NCBI GenBank assembly: GCA_004357505.1 | Contig: SMWC01000091.1 | Location: 1 to 21,184, forward strand | Source of the DNA: Gammaproteobacteria bacterium | GTDB lineage: Bacteria; Pseudomonadota; Gammaproteobacteria; Steroidobacterales; Rariloculaceae | Length of the DNA: 21,184 nt | Reading direction: 5' to 3' | Part shown: one piece after another, positions 7,443-16,215 of the stretch | Position numbering within the stretch: position 1 is the first letter of the stretch | Layout of the letters: each line of letters begins with the position of its first letter | Program-made: the position numbers and the translations under genes | Notes under the pieces: generated by a model | Told to the model about the DNA's origin: nothing | Database searches by the model: none | What the model saw: the letters and a program-made list of their open reading frames with translations, nothing else

Positions 7443-9083
7443 ATGGATAGGCCATTCAAGCAGCAGTTCGCAACCCGTTCCGTCGTGATGGCTGCCCGTG
7501 GTATTGCTGCGACGAGTCATCCGCTTGCTACACAAATTGCCGTGCAGATTCTTCGGCAGGATGGGTCTGCAGTGGACGCCGCGATCGCCGCCAACGCGGC
7601 ACTGGGATTGATGGAACCGACCGGGGCGGGTGTCGGTGGCGATCTTTTCGCGATCGTCTGGGACGCGAAGCAACAACGGTTGCGCGGACTCAATGCCAGC
7701 GGGCGCTCGCCGCTCAGTCTGACATTGGACAAACTACAGGCGATGGGGTTAGAGAAGATCCCAGCCTACGGGCCACTGTCGGTCAGCGTACCGGGGGCTG
7801 TCGACGGATGGCTGGAGCTTCACGCGGCATTCGGCAAGCTTGAATTCTCGGAGCTTCTTGCACCGGCAATCGAGTACGCCGAGCGAGGCTTCGCGGTGAC
7901 AGAGGTCATCGCGGGCGAGTGGGCAGCCAGCGCCATGGTACTCGAAGAATTTCCGGGCTATGCCGATGTCTTCATGCCTGGAGGACGGGCACCCGCTGCC
8001 GGGGACGTGTTTAGGAATCCACGACTCGCGATGACCTATCGCGCGATCGCAGAGCGGGGACGCGCAGCGTTCTACGAAGGTGAGATTGCACGAGAGATCG
8101 AGGATTATATGCGTGGCAACGGCGGCTATTTGCGCGCGGAGGATCTCGCTCAGCATCGTTCGGAATGGGTAGAACCTGTCTCCACGAACTATCGAGGCTA
8201 TGATGTCTGGGAGCTGCCACCGAACGGCCAGGGGATAGCGGTGCTACAAATGCTAAACATCCTTGAGGCCTATGATCTGGGCGCGCTCGGTTGGGGAAGC
8301 CACCACTACCTGCACTTGTTGATCGAGGCGAAGAAGCTCGCATTCGAGGATCGTGCTCACTACTATGCCGATCCGGCGTTCGTCGACGTTCCAGTGACTA
8401 GGCTGATCTCCAAAGAATACGCGCAGGAGAGACGGCAATTGATTGATCCGCTGAAGGCATCCCGTGAACTCGAATATGGGGATCCCGATTTGCTGCAACA
8501 CGGCGACACGGTATATCTGACAGTTGCGGACCAGGACGGCAATATGGTGTCGCTGATTCAGAGCAACTATCGCGGTATGGGTTCGGGGATGACACCCGGT
8601 CAGCTCGGATTCGTGCTTCACAACCGGGGCGAACTGTTTAGTCTGAGTCCGGCTCATCCTAACGTCTACAAGCCCGGCAAGCGCCCGTTTCATACCCTCA
8701 TTCCGGCGTTTGTCACGAAGGATGACGAGCCGTTCTTGAGTTTCGGTGTGATGGGTGCCGACATGCAACCGCAAGGGCATGTGCAGATACTCGTGAACCT
8801 CATAGATTTCAGGATGAACGTTCAACAGGCGGGTGATGCGCCACGAATCCGGCATAACGGCTCGAGCACACCCACCGGCGAGAAGATGTCGCATGGCGGA
8901 GTTGTGTTTCTCGAATCCGGCCATGGTCCCGAAACATTAGCGGCTCTGGAAGCGCTAGGTCATGTGATCAGCCGCGACGACTCGGCCTATGGAGGCTATC
9001 AAGCTATTCGCTGGGACCAGGAGCGACGCGTCTATCAAGGTGCGTCGGAGTCGAGGAAAGACGGCCATGCGGCAGGCTACTAG
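7443..9083 (+). CDS. Gamma-glutamyltransferase-like Ntn-hydrolase, no signal peptide
   Basis: The product belongs to the gamma-glutamyltranspeptidase family, Ntn-hydrolases that self-cleave and use the freed N-terminal threonine of the small subunit to attack gamma-glutamyl bonds. The start is the ATG at 7443 (546 residues); a TTG one codon earlier is possible. No signal peptide is visible, unlike secreted GGT, so it resembles the YwrD-like cytoplasmic branch. Landmarks are GGSAVDAAIAAN-like DGSAVDAAIAAN near 40-51, EPTGAGVGGDLF near 58-69, PPNGQG near 259-264, and the cleavage site HGD/TVYLTVADQDGN with predicted nucleophile T356. The later glycine motif reads FGVMGADMQPQGH where MGGDMQPQGH is usual. 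True substrate is uncertain; related enzymes also act on acyl-type amides. Confidence 0.85.
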   Translation: MDRPFKQQFATRSVVMAARGIAATSHPLATQIAVQILRQDGSAVDAAIAANAALGLMEPTGAGVGGDLFAIVWDAKQQRLRGLNASGRSPLSLTLDKLQAMGLEKIPAYGPLSVSVPGAVDGWLELHAAFGKLEFSELLAPAIEYAERGFAVTEVIAGEWAASAMVLEEFPGYADVFMPGGRAPAAGDVFRNPRLAMTYRAIAERGRAAFYEGEIAREIEDYMRGNGGYLRAEDLAQHRSEWVEPVSTNYRGYDVWELPPNGQGIAVLQMLNILEAYDLGALGWGSHHYLHLLIEAKKLAFEDRAHYYADPAFVDVPVTRLISKEYAQERRQLIDPLKASRELEYGDPDLLQHGDTVYLTVADQDGNMVSLIQSNYRGMGSGMTPGQLGFVLHNRGELFSLSPAHPNVYKPGKRPFHTLIPAFVTKDDEPFLSFGVMGADMQPQGHVQILVNLIDFRMNVQQAGDAPRIRHNGSSTPTGEKMSHGGVVFLESGHGPETLAALEALGHVISRDDSAYGGYQAIRWDQERRVYQGASESRKDGHAAGY

Positions 9084-9116
9084 TGGCCCAACAAGGCTAT
9101 ATTGATGGACCACTAG
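9080..9116. repeat. 37-bp palindromic element, copy A
   Basis: Left arm CTAGTGGCCCAACAA (9080-9094) and right arm TTGATGGACCACTAG (9102-9116) form a 15-position stem with two mismatches around a seven-base loop GGCTATA. The TAG at 9081-9083 is the ggt stop codon. No T-tract follows, so a standard intrinsic terminator is unlikely. Inverted copy B (16669-16705) matches at 31 of 37 positions. Confidence 0.85.
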
Positions 9117-9132
9117 CTTCGGGTTGAGAGCG

Positions 9133-10134
9133 ATGGATAGAGTATTAACGGGAATCACGACGACGGGGACTCCGCATATCGGTAACTATGCTGGAGCCAT
9201 TCGTCCGGCGGTCGCCGCGAGTCAGGCCGGAGACGTGGAGTCGTTTTTCCTGATCGCTGATTATCACTCGCTTGTGAAGGGTGAGGCCCCCGAACAGGTG
9301 GCTCAGTCGACGCTGGAGATTGCAGCAAGTTGGTTGGCGACCGGGCTCGATCCGAAAAGCATTTTTTATCGTCAATCCGACGTGCCCGAGATCATGGAGT
9401 TGACGTGGATATTGACGTGCATGACGGCCAAGGGACTCATGAACCGCGCACATGCTTACAAAGCGGCTGTCGCCGAGAATCAGGCCAGGGCGAACAAGGA
9501 TCCAGACAACGGTATCGCGATGGGATTGTTCTGTTATCCGATCTTGATGGCCGCAGACATTCTGATCTTCAAGGCGAATAAAATTCCCGTCGGCAAGGAT
9601 CAGGTTCAGCATGTCGAGATGGCTCGTGATATCGCCGGACGTTTCAATTTTCGCTATGGAGAAATTCTTGTGCTCCCGGAGGCGGTAGTCGGTAAGAGTA
9701 CAGCTGTATTGCCTGGGCTCGACGGGCGAAAGATGTCGAAAAGTTACGGCAACACGATTCCGTTATTCGCCGAGGAGAAACAGCTACGTAAGCTGATTAT
9801 GCGGATAAAAACGAACTCTCAGGAACCGGGCGAGCCGAAGAATCCGGATTCGAGCTCATTGTTCGCTATCTACAGCGCGTTTGCCGATCACGAGGAAACA
9901 GAGGTGTTGCGGACCCGGTACGCCGACGGCATCAGCTGGGGCGAGATGAAAACCGTGTTATTCGAATATCTCAATGATCACCTGAAGACGGCACGGGAGG
10001 AATATCGGCGTCTGCTGGCCGCCCCCGACCATGTCGAAGACGTTCTACAACAAGGTGCACAGAGGGCTCGGGCGATAAGCGGTCCGGTTCTGGCAAAAAT
10101 TCGAGATGCTGTCGGCATAAAACCTCTGGGTTAA
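9133..10134 (+). CDS. trpS: Tryptophanyl-tRNA synthetase
   Basis: TrpS charges tRNA-Trp with tryptophan; it is a class Ic cytoplasmic synthetase acting as a dimer. Starting at the ATG at 9133 gives 333 residues, close to the E. coli enzyme; a TTG three codons upstream is also open. The HIGH-like ATP motif is TGTPHIGNY at 11-19, and the KMSKS motif is GRKMSKSYGN at 199-208, both intact. The tryptophan-site helix region around KGLMNRAHAYK near 100-110 is also readable. The gene follows ggt on the same strand across palindrome copy A and ends 56 bases from the convergent uvrA stop. The Shine-Dalgarno match is weak (GAGAG). Confidence 0.96.
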   Translation: MDRVLTGITTTGTPHIGNYAGAIRPAVAASQAGDVESFFLIADYHSLVKGEAPEQVAQSTLEIAASWLATGLDPKSIFYRQSDVPEIMELTWILTCMTAKGLMNRAHAYKAAVAENQARANKDPDNGIAMGLFCYPILMAADILIFKANKIPVGKDQVQHVEMARDIAGRFNFRYGEILVLPEAVVGKSTAVLPGLDGRKMSKSYGNTIPLFAEEKQLRKLIMRIKTNSQEPGEPKNPDSSSLFAIYSAFADHEETEVLRTRYADGISWGEMKTVLFEYLNDHLKTAREEYRRLLAAPDHVEDVLQQGAQRARAISGPVLAKIRDAVGIKPLG

Positions 10135-10190
10135 CCCGCGTCTTGCACCAGGCGGTCGCGATCATCCGGAGTTCTGATGTGATCGGCGCG

Positions 10191-13061
10191 TTAGCGGGGT
10201 GCCGCTTGTGGTTCCGGCTTCGAGCGATCTTCCGCCTTGAGTAACTCGCCGAGACATTGCCCGGTATGAGACTCAGCATGGGCGACTATCATCTCCGGCG
10301 TTCCGGTAGCGACGACCTCTCCGCCGCCGAGCCCGCCTTCCGGGCCAAGATCGATAATCCAGTCTGCCGTTTTGATCACTTCGAGATTGTGCTCTATGAC
10401 GACGATGGTATTGCCCTGGTCTCTAAGTTTGTATAGAACCTCCAAGAGCTGAGCGATATCGTGAAAATGCAGACCGGTTGTAGGCTCGTCGAGTATGTAT
10501 AACGTTGATCCCGTACTGCGCTTGGATAGTTCCTTCGCTAGCTTCACCCGCTGTGCTTCTCCGCCCGACAGCGTTGTCGCATTCTGTCCGAGAGTGATAT
10601 ACGTCAGTCCCACCGCCGCAAGTGTTTCGAGCTTTTTGGCAATTTGCGGAATATTTTGGAAGAATGCCAAAGCATCTTCCACTGTCAATTGCAGGACCTC
10701 GTGGATGTTCTTCCCCTTGTAGCGAATGTCCAAGGTCTCGCGGTTGTAACGTTTGCCGACACAGACATCGCAGGAGACGTAGATGTCGGGTAAGAAATGC
10801 ATCTCGACTTTGATGACACCGTCACCCTGGCAGGATTCGCAGCGACCCCCTTTGACGTTGAAGCTGAATCGTCCTGGCAGATATCCACGCGAGCGAGCTT
10901 CCTGCGTAGCCGCGAAGAGTTCTCGAATCGGAGTGAATAACCCGGTGTAAGTGGCGGGGTTTGACCGCGGCGTTCGACCGATCGGACTCTGACTGATGTC
11001 GATCACCCGATCGATCTGCTCTAGCCCTGTCACGCTGTCGAACGGAGCAGCATCAACTGTGGCGTTATTAACCTTCGCCGCGGCCAGCCGGTATAGAGTG
11101 TCATTGATCAGTGTGCTCTTACCGGATCCCGAGACGCCCGTAACGCACGTGATGAGCCCTAGCGGAATATCGATGTCAATGTTCTTGAGATTGTTGCCGC
11201 GAGCGCCGGAGATGCTAATGACCGTTTGCGGGTCGAATGCGCGTCGCTCGGGCGGTAGCGGTATCCTGCGACGGCCGGCCAGATATTGTCCAGTCAAGGA
11301 AGCGGGATTCTTCTTGATGTCTTCCGGTGTGCCTTCGGCGACGACCTGACCGCCGTGGATTCCGGCGCCGGGTCCCAGATCCACGACGTGGTCCGCCGCG
11401 AGTATCGCTTCCGCATCGTGTTCTACAATTATTACCGTGTTGCCGAGGTCACGCAGTTGTCGAAGCGTTTCTAGTAGTCGCCTGTGATCTCTCTGATGCA
11501 GCCCGATTGACGGTTCGTCGAGAATATACAGGACACCCACGAGGCCCGAGCCGATCTGACTCGCCAGCCTGATGCGTTGAGCTTCGCCTCCGGACAGGGT
11601 TTCCGCGCTCCGGTCCAGCGTGAGGTAATCGAGGCCGACGTCCGCCAGAAAGTTGACTCGATTCCGAATTTCCTTGACGATTGTTTCGGCAATCTCACCA
11701 CGCCAGCCGTCGAGTTTGAGGCTGGTAAAAAATTTCTTCGCTTCACTGACGCTCAATGCGGTGATCTGCGGCAATGAGTTGCCCTGTATAAATACACTGC
11801 GCGCCGCCTCGTTCAGGCGCGTTCCTCCGCAGCTCTCGCATGAGCGAGTGCTCTGGTACTTGCCCAATTCTTCTCTGACTGCATTTGATTCTGTTTCCTG
11901 GTAGCGGCGCTGCATATTGGGAATGATGCCTTCGAATTCATGTCGCCACTTACTCTCGCTCCCTTTGGCGCTGATATAGGCAAATTCAATTCGTTCTCCC
12001 TTACTGCCGTATAGCACGACGTCTTGAATATGCTTCGTGAGGGACTCGAAAGGCGCTTCTATGTCGAACGAATAGTGTTTGGCCAGTGATTGGATCAGCT
12101 GGAAATAGTATGGATTTCGGCGGTCCCACCCTCGCACCGAACCACCGGCGAGCGATAGATGTGGATGCATTACTACACGCTGCGTATCGAAAAAGCGGCG
12201 AACGCCGAGTCCGTCACATTCCGGACAGGCGCCAGACGGACTATTGAACGAGAAGAGGCGTGGTTCAAGCTCGGCGATGCTATAGCCACAGATGGAACAG
12301 GCGAACTTATTCGAGAAGACCATCGCAGCTTCGGCCGGTGCGTCGAGTAGCACGATCTGCGCAACACCCTCAGCGAGCATCAACGCCGTCTCGAAAGATT
12401 CCGCGAGTCTGAGCCGCACCTCGGGCCGAACTCGCAGTCGATCCACCACGACTTGGATATCGTGTTTGCGCCGCTTGTTTAAACTCGGCGGGTGGTCGAG
12501 TTCGATGACCTCAGCATCGATTCGAGCGCGGACGAAACCCTGAGCCCGGAGATCCGCGATCAGCTGGCTGTGCTCGCCCTTGCGTGCGGTAATGACCGGC
12601 GCCAGCAGCATCACGCGTGTCCCGTTCTCTAGAGCGAGGACCTGGTCGACCATCTGGGACACATTCTGGACGTCCAAGACGGTGTGGTGTATCGGGCATG
12701 ATGGGATCCCGGCCCGGGCGAACAGTAAGCGCAGGTAGTCATAGATTTCCGTGACCGTACCGACCGTAGAACGCGGGTTATGGGACGCCGATTTCTGTTG
12801 GATGGAGATGGCTGGCGAGAGCCCTTCGATATGATCGACTTCTGGCTTCTCCATCATCGACAGAAACTGCCGCGCGTAGGTCGAGAGAGATTCAACGTAG
12901 CGGCGTTGCCCCTCAGCATAGAGAGTGTCGAAGGCGAGCGACGATTTTCCCGAGCCGGACAATCCGGTGAGCACAATCAGCCGCTCCCGGGGCAGGTCGA
13001 GGTTGATGTTCTTCAGATTGTGGGTGCGGGCACCGCGAATCTGAATGTGGCTCGTGGACAC
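10191..13061 (-). CDS. uvrA: Excinuclease ABC subunit UvrA
   Basis: UvrA is the damage-sensing ATPase of nucleotide excision repair; a dimer loads UvrB onto lesions. I choose the GTG at 13061 because AAGGA lies eight bases upstream and the protein then begins in the normal way (STSHIQIRGARTHNLKNINLD); the frame could add 20 residues from 13121. The product has 956 residues. The first ATP site is GLSGSGKSS at 33-41, with LSGGEAQRIRLASQIG and YILDEPSIGLHQRD. The second has GVSGSGKSTLIND, LSGGEAQRVKLAKEL and YILDEPTTGLHFHD. Two zinc modules are visible (CSIC…CPEC and CESC…CDVC). The C-terminal tail is EDRSKPEPQAAPR. It diverges from ssb, an arrangement common in Gammaproteobacteria. Confidence 0.98.
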   Translation of the reverse strand: MSTSHIQIRGARTHNLKNINLDLPRERLIVLTGLSGSGKSSLAFDTLYAEGQRRYVESLSTYARQFLSMMEKPEVDHIEGLSPAISIQQKSASHNPRSTVGTVTEIYDYLRLLFARAGIPSCPIHHTVLDVQNVSQMVDQVLALENGTRVMLLAPVITARKGEHSQLIADLRAQGFVRARIDAEVIELDHPPSLNKRRKHDIQVVVDRLRVRPEVRLRLAESFETALMLAEGVAQIVLLDAPAEAAMVFSNKFACSICGYSIAELEPRLFSFNSPSGACPECDGLGVRRFFDTQRVVMHPHLSLAGGSVRGWDRRNPYYFQLIQSLAKHYSFDIEAPFESLTKHIQDVVLYGSKGERIEFAYISAKGSESKWRHEFEGIIPNMQRRYQETESNAVREELGKYQSTRSCESCGGTRLNEAARSVFIQGNSLPQITALSVSEAKKFFTSLKLDGWRGEIAETIVKEIRNRVNFLADVGLDYLTLDRSAETLSGGEAQRIRLASQIGSGLVGVLYILDEPSIGLHQRDHRRLLETLRQLRDLGNTVIIVEHDAEAILAADHVVDLGPGAGIHGGQVVAEGTPEDIKKNPASLTGQYLAGRRRIPLPPERRAFDPQTVISISGARGNNLKNIDIDIPLGLITCVTGVSGSGKSTLINDTLYRLAAAKVNNATVDAAPFDSVTGLEQIDRVIDISQSPIGRTPRSNPATYTGLFTPIRELFAATQEARSRGYLPGRFSFNVKGGRCESCQGDGVIKVEMHFLPDIYVSCDVCVGKRYNRETLDIRYKGKNIHEVLQLTVEDALAFFQNIPQIAKKLETLAAVGLTYITLGQNATTLSGGEAQRVKLAKELSKRSTGSTLYILDEPTTGLHFHDIAQLLEVLYKLRDQGNTIVVIEHNLEVIKTADWIIDLGPEGGLGGGEVVATGTPEMIVAHAESHTGQCLGELLKAEDRSKPEPQAAPR

Positions 13062-13338
13062 CGCTTTGGTCCTTCGCGCAGGCAATCCCCTACTATACGA
13101 CGCCGCAAAACCCCGGCGCAAAGGTCTACTGCTGGAACGCCGGAGTTTACCGCCATACTCAAAGCTGCGGTGTCCGACATAGGCGGGCGTGATAGCTGAT
13201 GTCGCGCCGACAGGTGATCTGAAGGCTGTTTTTCCGCGGTCCGCCGATTAATCCGGGTGCCTTTGTCGAGACCGCAGCGTACAATAATCGGCTCGGGACC
13301 GGCATGAAGCCGGGCACAAGATTATTTGAGGAGTTCGA
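13062..13338. promoter_or_regulatory. Divergent uvrA-ssb intergenic region
   Basis: This 277-base gap must hold promoters for both genes. A TATAGT box on the minus strand (13092-13097) is suitably near the uvrA GTG, and TACAAT on the plus strand (13280-13285) could be the ssb -10 element. Neither has a convincing -35 partner at 16-18 bases. I searched by eye for an E. coli-type LexA site (CTG, ten bases, CAG) and found none. The ssb ribosome site GAGGAG is clear just before 13339. Confidence 0.4.
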
Positions 13339-13758
13339 ATGGCGAGAGGTATCAATAAGGTTATTCTGGTCGGCAACCTGGGCGCAGATCCAGAGTCACG
13401 GGCCATGCCCAGCGGCAGCGCCGTGACGAACATCCGCGTGGCGACGAGTGAGACCTGGAAGGATAAGAAGACCGGTGATCAGCAAGAGCGGACTGAGTGG
13501 CATAACGTCGCCTTTTTTGGTCGTCTCGCGGAGGTGGCGGCGGAATATCTGCGTAAGGGCTCGCAAGTCTATATCGAGGGCAAGATCCGCACTCGCAAGT
13601 GGCAGGATCGCGACGGCAACGATCGATGGTCTACAGAGATCATCGCGAACGAGATGCAGATGCTCGGCGGTCGTGCGGGTTCGGACGCGCCGGCGCCAAC
13701 GGTTGTTGCCGAGGCTCCGCCCGCTAGTACGGAGTTCGACGACGACATTCCGTTCTGA
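13339..13758 (+). CDS. ssb: Single-stranded DNA-binding protein
   Basis: SSB coats single-stranded DNA during replication, recombination and repair and recruits partner proteins through its acidic tip. The 139-residue product opens MARGINKVILVGNLGADPE and continues through the OB fold (about residues 1-110, including the WHNVAFFGRLAEVAAEYL and KGSQVYIEGKIRTRKW segments). A short linker leads to the tip EFDDDIPF, with the usual DDDIPF ending intact. The linker is much shorter than that of the 178-residue E. coli protein. A GAGGAG ribosome site lies seven bases before the ATG. It faces uvrA across a shared upstream region. Confidence 0.97.
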   Translation: MARGINKVILVGNLGADPESRAMPSGSAVTNIRVATSETWKDKKTGDQQERTEWHNVAFFGRLAEVAAEYLRKGSQVYIEGKIRTRKWQDRDGNDRWSTEIIANEMQMLGGRAGSDAPAPTVVAEAPPASTEFDDDIPF

Positions 13759-13830
13759 TGTTGAGCCCGGAGACATCTACGGCAGTCTCATCAACCACCC
13801 CGGTGCAGCAATCGCGCGGCTGAACCCGCC

Positions 13831-13872
13831 GGATTACACGTATTTATACTTATATAACAATAGCTTAAGATA
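13831..13872 (+). promoter_or_regulatory. AT-rich segment before miaB, candidate promoter
   Basis: This stretch is far richer in A and T than its surroundings. It includes TATACT (13845-13850) and TATATAAC (13851-13858), either of which could be a -10 element 16-30 bases before the miaB ATG. I do not see a good -35 box at standard spacing. It is the only clear promoter-like candidate for the miaB-lnt cluster downstream of ssb. Confidence 0.35.
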
Positions 13873-13874
13873 AT

Positions 13875-15224
13875 ATGCCTGATCGACTTTTCATCAAGAC
13901 GTTTGGCTGCCAAATGAATGAATACGATTCGGCGAAGATGGTCGACGTTCTCAAGAAGGCGTTGGATGTCGAAGAGACCGAACACGCAGAAGAGGCGGAC
14001 ATCCTGCTTCTCAATACCTGCGCGATCCGCGAGAAAGCCCAGGAGAAAGTGTTCTCCCAGCTCGGCCGGTGGCGGCTACAGAAGCGCGACAGACCGCAGA
14101 CGATTATCGGCGTAGGCGGCTGTGTGGCCAGCCTGGAAGGTGAGGCGATTTTACGTCGCGCACCATTCGTCGACCTGGTCTTCGGTCCTCAAACCCTGCA
14201 TCGGCTACCGGCGATGATCGCGAAGGTACGCGCCGGTCACCCTGGAGTCGTCGACGTCAGTTTTCCTGAGATAGAGAAGTTCGATCGAATCCCTGCGGCC
14301 AAGGAGTCATCGTGCACGGCCTTCGTCTCGGTCATGGAGGGGTGCAGCAAATATTGTACTTTCTGTGTCGTGCCTTATACGCGCGGTGAGGAATTCAGTC
14401 GGCCGCTTGACGACGTCATCGCGGAGATCGCTGGTCTTGCGGATCTCGGTGTGAAGGAAGTCAATCTCCTTGGACAGAACGTCAATGCCTATCGGGGGCC
14501 AGCCCACGGGGGTGGCTACGCCGACCTCGCAACGCTGATTCACTACGTGGCCGCCATCGAGGGTATCGAGCGTATCCGCTTCACCACCTCCCACCCGGTA
14601 GATTTTACGAAGCCATTGATCGAAGTCTTCGGCCAGGTCGAGCAGCTTGTGAATTACTTGCACTTACCGGTGCAAAGCGGCTCTAATCGGATACTTAGGC
14701 TCATGAAGCGTGGCCACACGATCGAGGCGTATAAAGAAAAAATCCGGATGCTGCGTGCCGTCAGGCCGGATATTTCGATTTCATCAGACTTTATCGTCGG
14801 CTTTCCTGGTGAAGAAGACGCGGATTTCGAAGCGACACTGGATCTGATCCGTGAGGTGGGCTTCGATCAGTCATTCAGCTTTATCTACAGCCCCCGGCCC
14901 GGTACTCCCGCAGCTTCGATCCACGATTCGATACCCCGGGCAGTCAAACAACGCCGGCTCGCGGAGCTTCAGGCGTTGATAAGCAGCCAGGCCAGCGCTA
15001 TCAGCCGTGAGATGATCGGCCAGGTACAACGCGTGCTAGTGGAGAGGCCGTCGAGAAAGTCACCGCTGGAATTGTCAGGGCGGACCGAGAACAATCGTTG
15101 GGTCAATTTCTTAGGCGATCCACAACTGGTCGGCTTGTTCACCAATGTCATGATTGTTGCGGCGTTGCCAAACTGTCTGCGAGGACGGCTGCACACAGCG
15201 ACAGTAGCCCGATCCGTTGCCTGA
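13875..15224 (+). CDS. miaB: tRNA-2-methylthio-N6-dimethylallyladenosine synthase MiaB
   Basis: MiaB is a radical-SAM methylthiotransferase that converts i6A37 to ms2i6A37 in tRNAs reading codons that begin with U. The 449-residue product has all three domains. The N-terminal UPF0004 domain supplies one iron-sulfur cluster through C12, C49 and C83. The radical-SAM cluster is the CxxxCxxC at C157, C161 and C164 (EGCSKYCTFCVVPYTRG). The C-terminal region from about 375 is a TRAM-type RNA-binding domain. The GQNVNAY segment near 200-206 and LPVQSGSN near 265-272 are typical. The ATG has only a weak ribosome site. Its stop overlaps the predicted TTG start of the next gene, beginning the miaB-ybeZ-ybeY-corC-lnt unit. 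Confidence 0.97.
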   Translation: MPDRLFIKTFGCQMNEYDSAKMVDVLKKALDVEETEHAEEADILLLNTCAIREKAQEKVFSQLGRWRLQKRDRPQTIIGVGGCVASLEGEAILRRAPFVDLVFGPQTLHRLPAMIAKVRAGHPGVVDVSFPEIEKFDRIPAAKESSCTAFVSVMEGCSKYCTFCVVPYTRGEEFSRPLDDVIAEIAGLADLGVKEVNLLGQNVNAYRGPAHGGGYADLATLIHYVAAIEGIERIRFTTSHPVDFTKPLIEVFGQVEQLVNYLHLPVQSGSNRILRLMKRGHTIEAYKEKIRMLRAVRPDISISSDFIVGFPGEEDADFEATLDLIREVGFDQSFSFIYSPRPGTPAASIHDSIPRAVKQRRLAELQALISSQASAISREMIGQVQRVLVERPSRKSPLELSGRTENNRWVNFLGDPQLVGLFTNVMIVAALPNCLRGRLHTATVARSVA

Positions 15225-16215
15225 CACCGCTCAGAGCGCTAACTCAGTTTATGTCAGCCTGTCGCCGAATGATCATCGGCGCATGGCAAATCTGTGCGGC
15301 CCCCTTGACGAGCACCTGCGGCAGATCGAGGACCGGCTCGAGATTAGGCTCAAGAATCGCGGCAATCGCTTCCAGTTGGAAGGGTCCGAGCAGGCTATGG
15401 ACGTCGGCCGTCGAGTACTAGAGGAACTGTATGCCCTGACCGAGGCTGAAACACTAGATTTAGAACGGGTGCACATCAGTTTGCAGGAACACGCGCGGCT
15501 GGACCGCGCAGCCCAGGCAGACAACCTGATATTCCACACGAGACGCCGTGATATCCGTGCCAGAGGACCTAACCAGCTCGGGTATGCTCGCGCCATGCGA
15601 GACAAGGATCTGACGTTCGGTATCGGGCCGGCCGGTACCGGTAAAACTTATCTCGCCGTTGCTGCCAGCGTCGACGCATTGGAGGCCGATCTCGTTCGCC
15701 GTATCGTGCTGGTACGACCTGCTGTAGAGGCGGGTGAGAAGCTCGGGTTCCTTCCCGGTGACATGTCTCAGAAAGTCGATCCTTATCTTAGGCCAATGTA
15801 CGATGCGCTCTACGAGATGTTGGGTTTCGAGCGGGTCGGGCGTTTAATCGAGAGAAATGTCATAGAGATCGCGCCGTTGGCTTTTATGCGCGGACGCACC
15901 CTGAACGAATCCTTCGTGATTCTCGACGAGGCTCAAAACACGACCGTCGAGCAGATGAAAATGTTTCTGACCCGGATCGGTTCCAGCTCCCGCGCCGTGG
16001 TAACGGGAGACGTGACGCAGACGGATTTACCGCCTGGGCGCGAGTCCGGGCTCAAACATGCCAGCCGAGTGCTGGACGGCCTAACGGAAGTCGAGTTCGT
16101 GTACTTCGGTGCCAATGATGTCGTGCGTCATCCGTTGGTGCAAAGAATCGTCGAGGCTTACGCTCGAGAAGCAGAACTCGCGCGAAAAGGGCACCGCGAT
16201 GACGGCGACCGATAA
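15217..16215 (+). CDS. ybeZ: PhoH-like ATPase YbeZ
   Basis: This is a cytoplasmic PhoH-family P-loop ATPase that is linked functionally to the neighbouring YbeY in RNA and ribosome metabolism. The start is a TTG at 15217, overlapping the miaB stop by eight bases; no ATG or GTG is available before residue 23, and homology (SLSPNDHRRMANLCGPLDEH) requires the longer form. The 332-residue product has an N-terminal RNA-binding-like segment, Walker A GPAGTGKT at 137-144, and Walker B VILDEAQ at 234-240 followed by NTTVEQMKMFLTR. The region TGDVTQTDLP near 263-272 is also typical. It overlaps ybeY by 17 bases, so the genes are likely coupled. Confidence 0.93.
   Translation: MPDTAQSANSVYVSLSPNDHRRMANLCGPLDEHLRQIEDRLEIRLKNRGNRFQLEGSEQAMDVGRRVLEELYALTEAETLDLERVHISLQEHARLDRAAQADNLIFHTRRRDIRARGPNQLGYARAMRDKDLTFGIGPAGTGKTYLAVAASVDALEADLVRRIVLVRPAVEAGEKLGFLPGDMSQKVDPYLRPMYDALYEMLGFERVGRLIERNVIEIAPLAFMRGRTLNESFVILDEAQNTTVEQMKMFLTRIGSSSRAVVTGDVTQTDLPPGRESGLKHASRVLDGLTEVEFVYFGANDVVRHPLVQRIVEAYAREAELARKGHRDDGDR

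Noticed and set aside
8253..8924. Minus-strand open frame of 223 codons inside the GGT-like gene
   Set aside because: It is antisense to clearly conserved GGT motifs; no domain is recognisable.
9080..9116. Palindrome copy A as an ordinary intrinsic terminator
   Set aside because: The arms are not GC-dense, and no run of T follows on either strand. A role in RNA 3' end stability remains possible but is not the classical signal.
10159..10185. CGATCA … TGATCG hairpin between trpS and uvrA as a bidirectional terminator
   Set aside because: The stem has only six pairs with a 15-base loop and no T-tract in either direction.
12780..13199. Plus-strand open frame of 139 codons opposite the start of uvrA
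   Set aside because: It overlaps the uvrA N-terminus (first Walker site) on the other strand, has arginine-rich composition typical of a shadow frame and no recognisable family motif.
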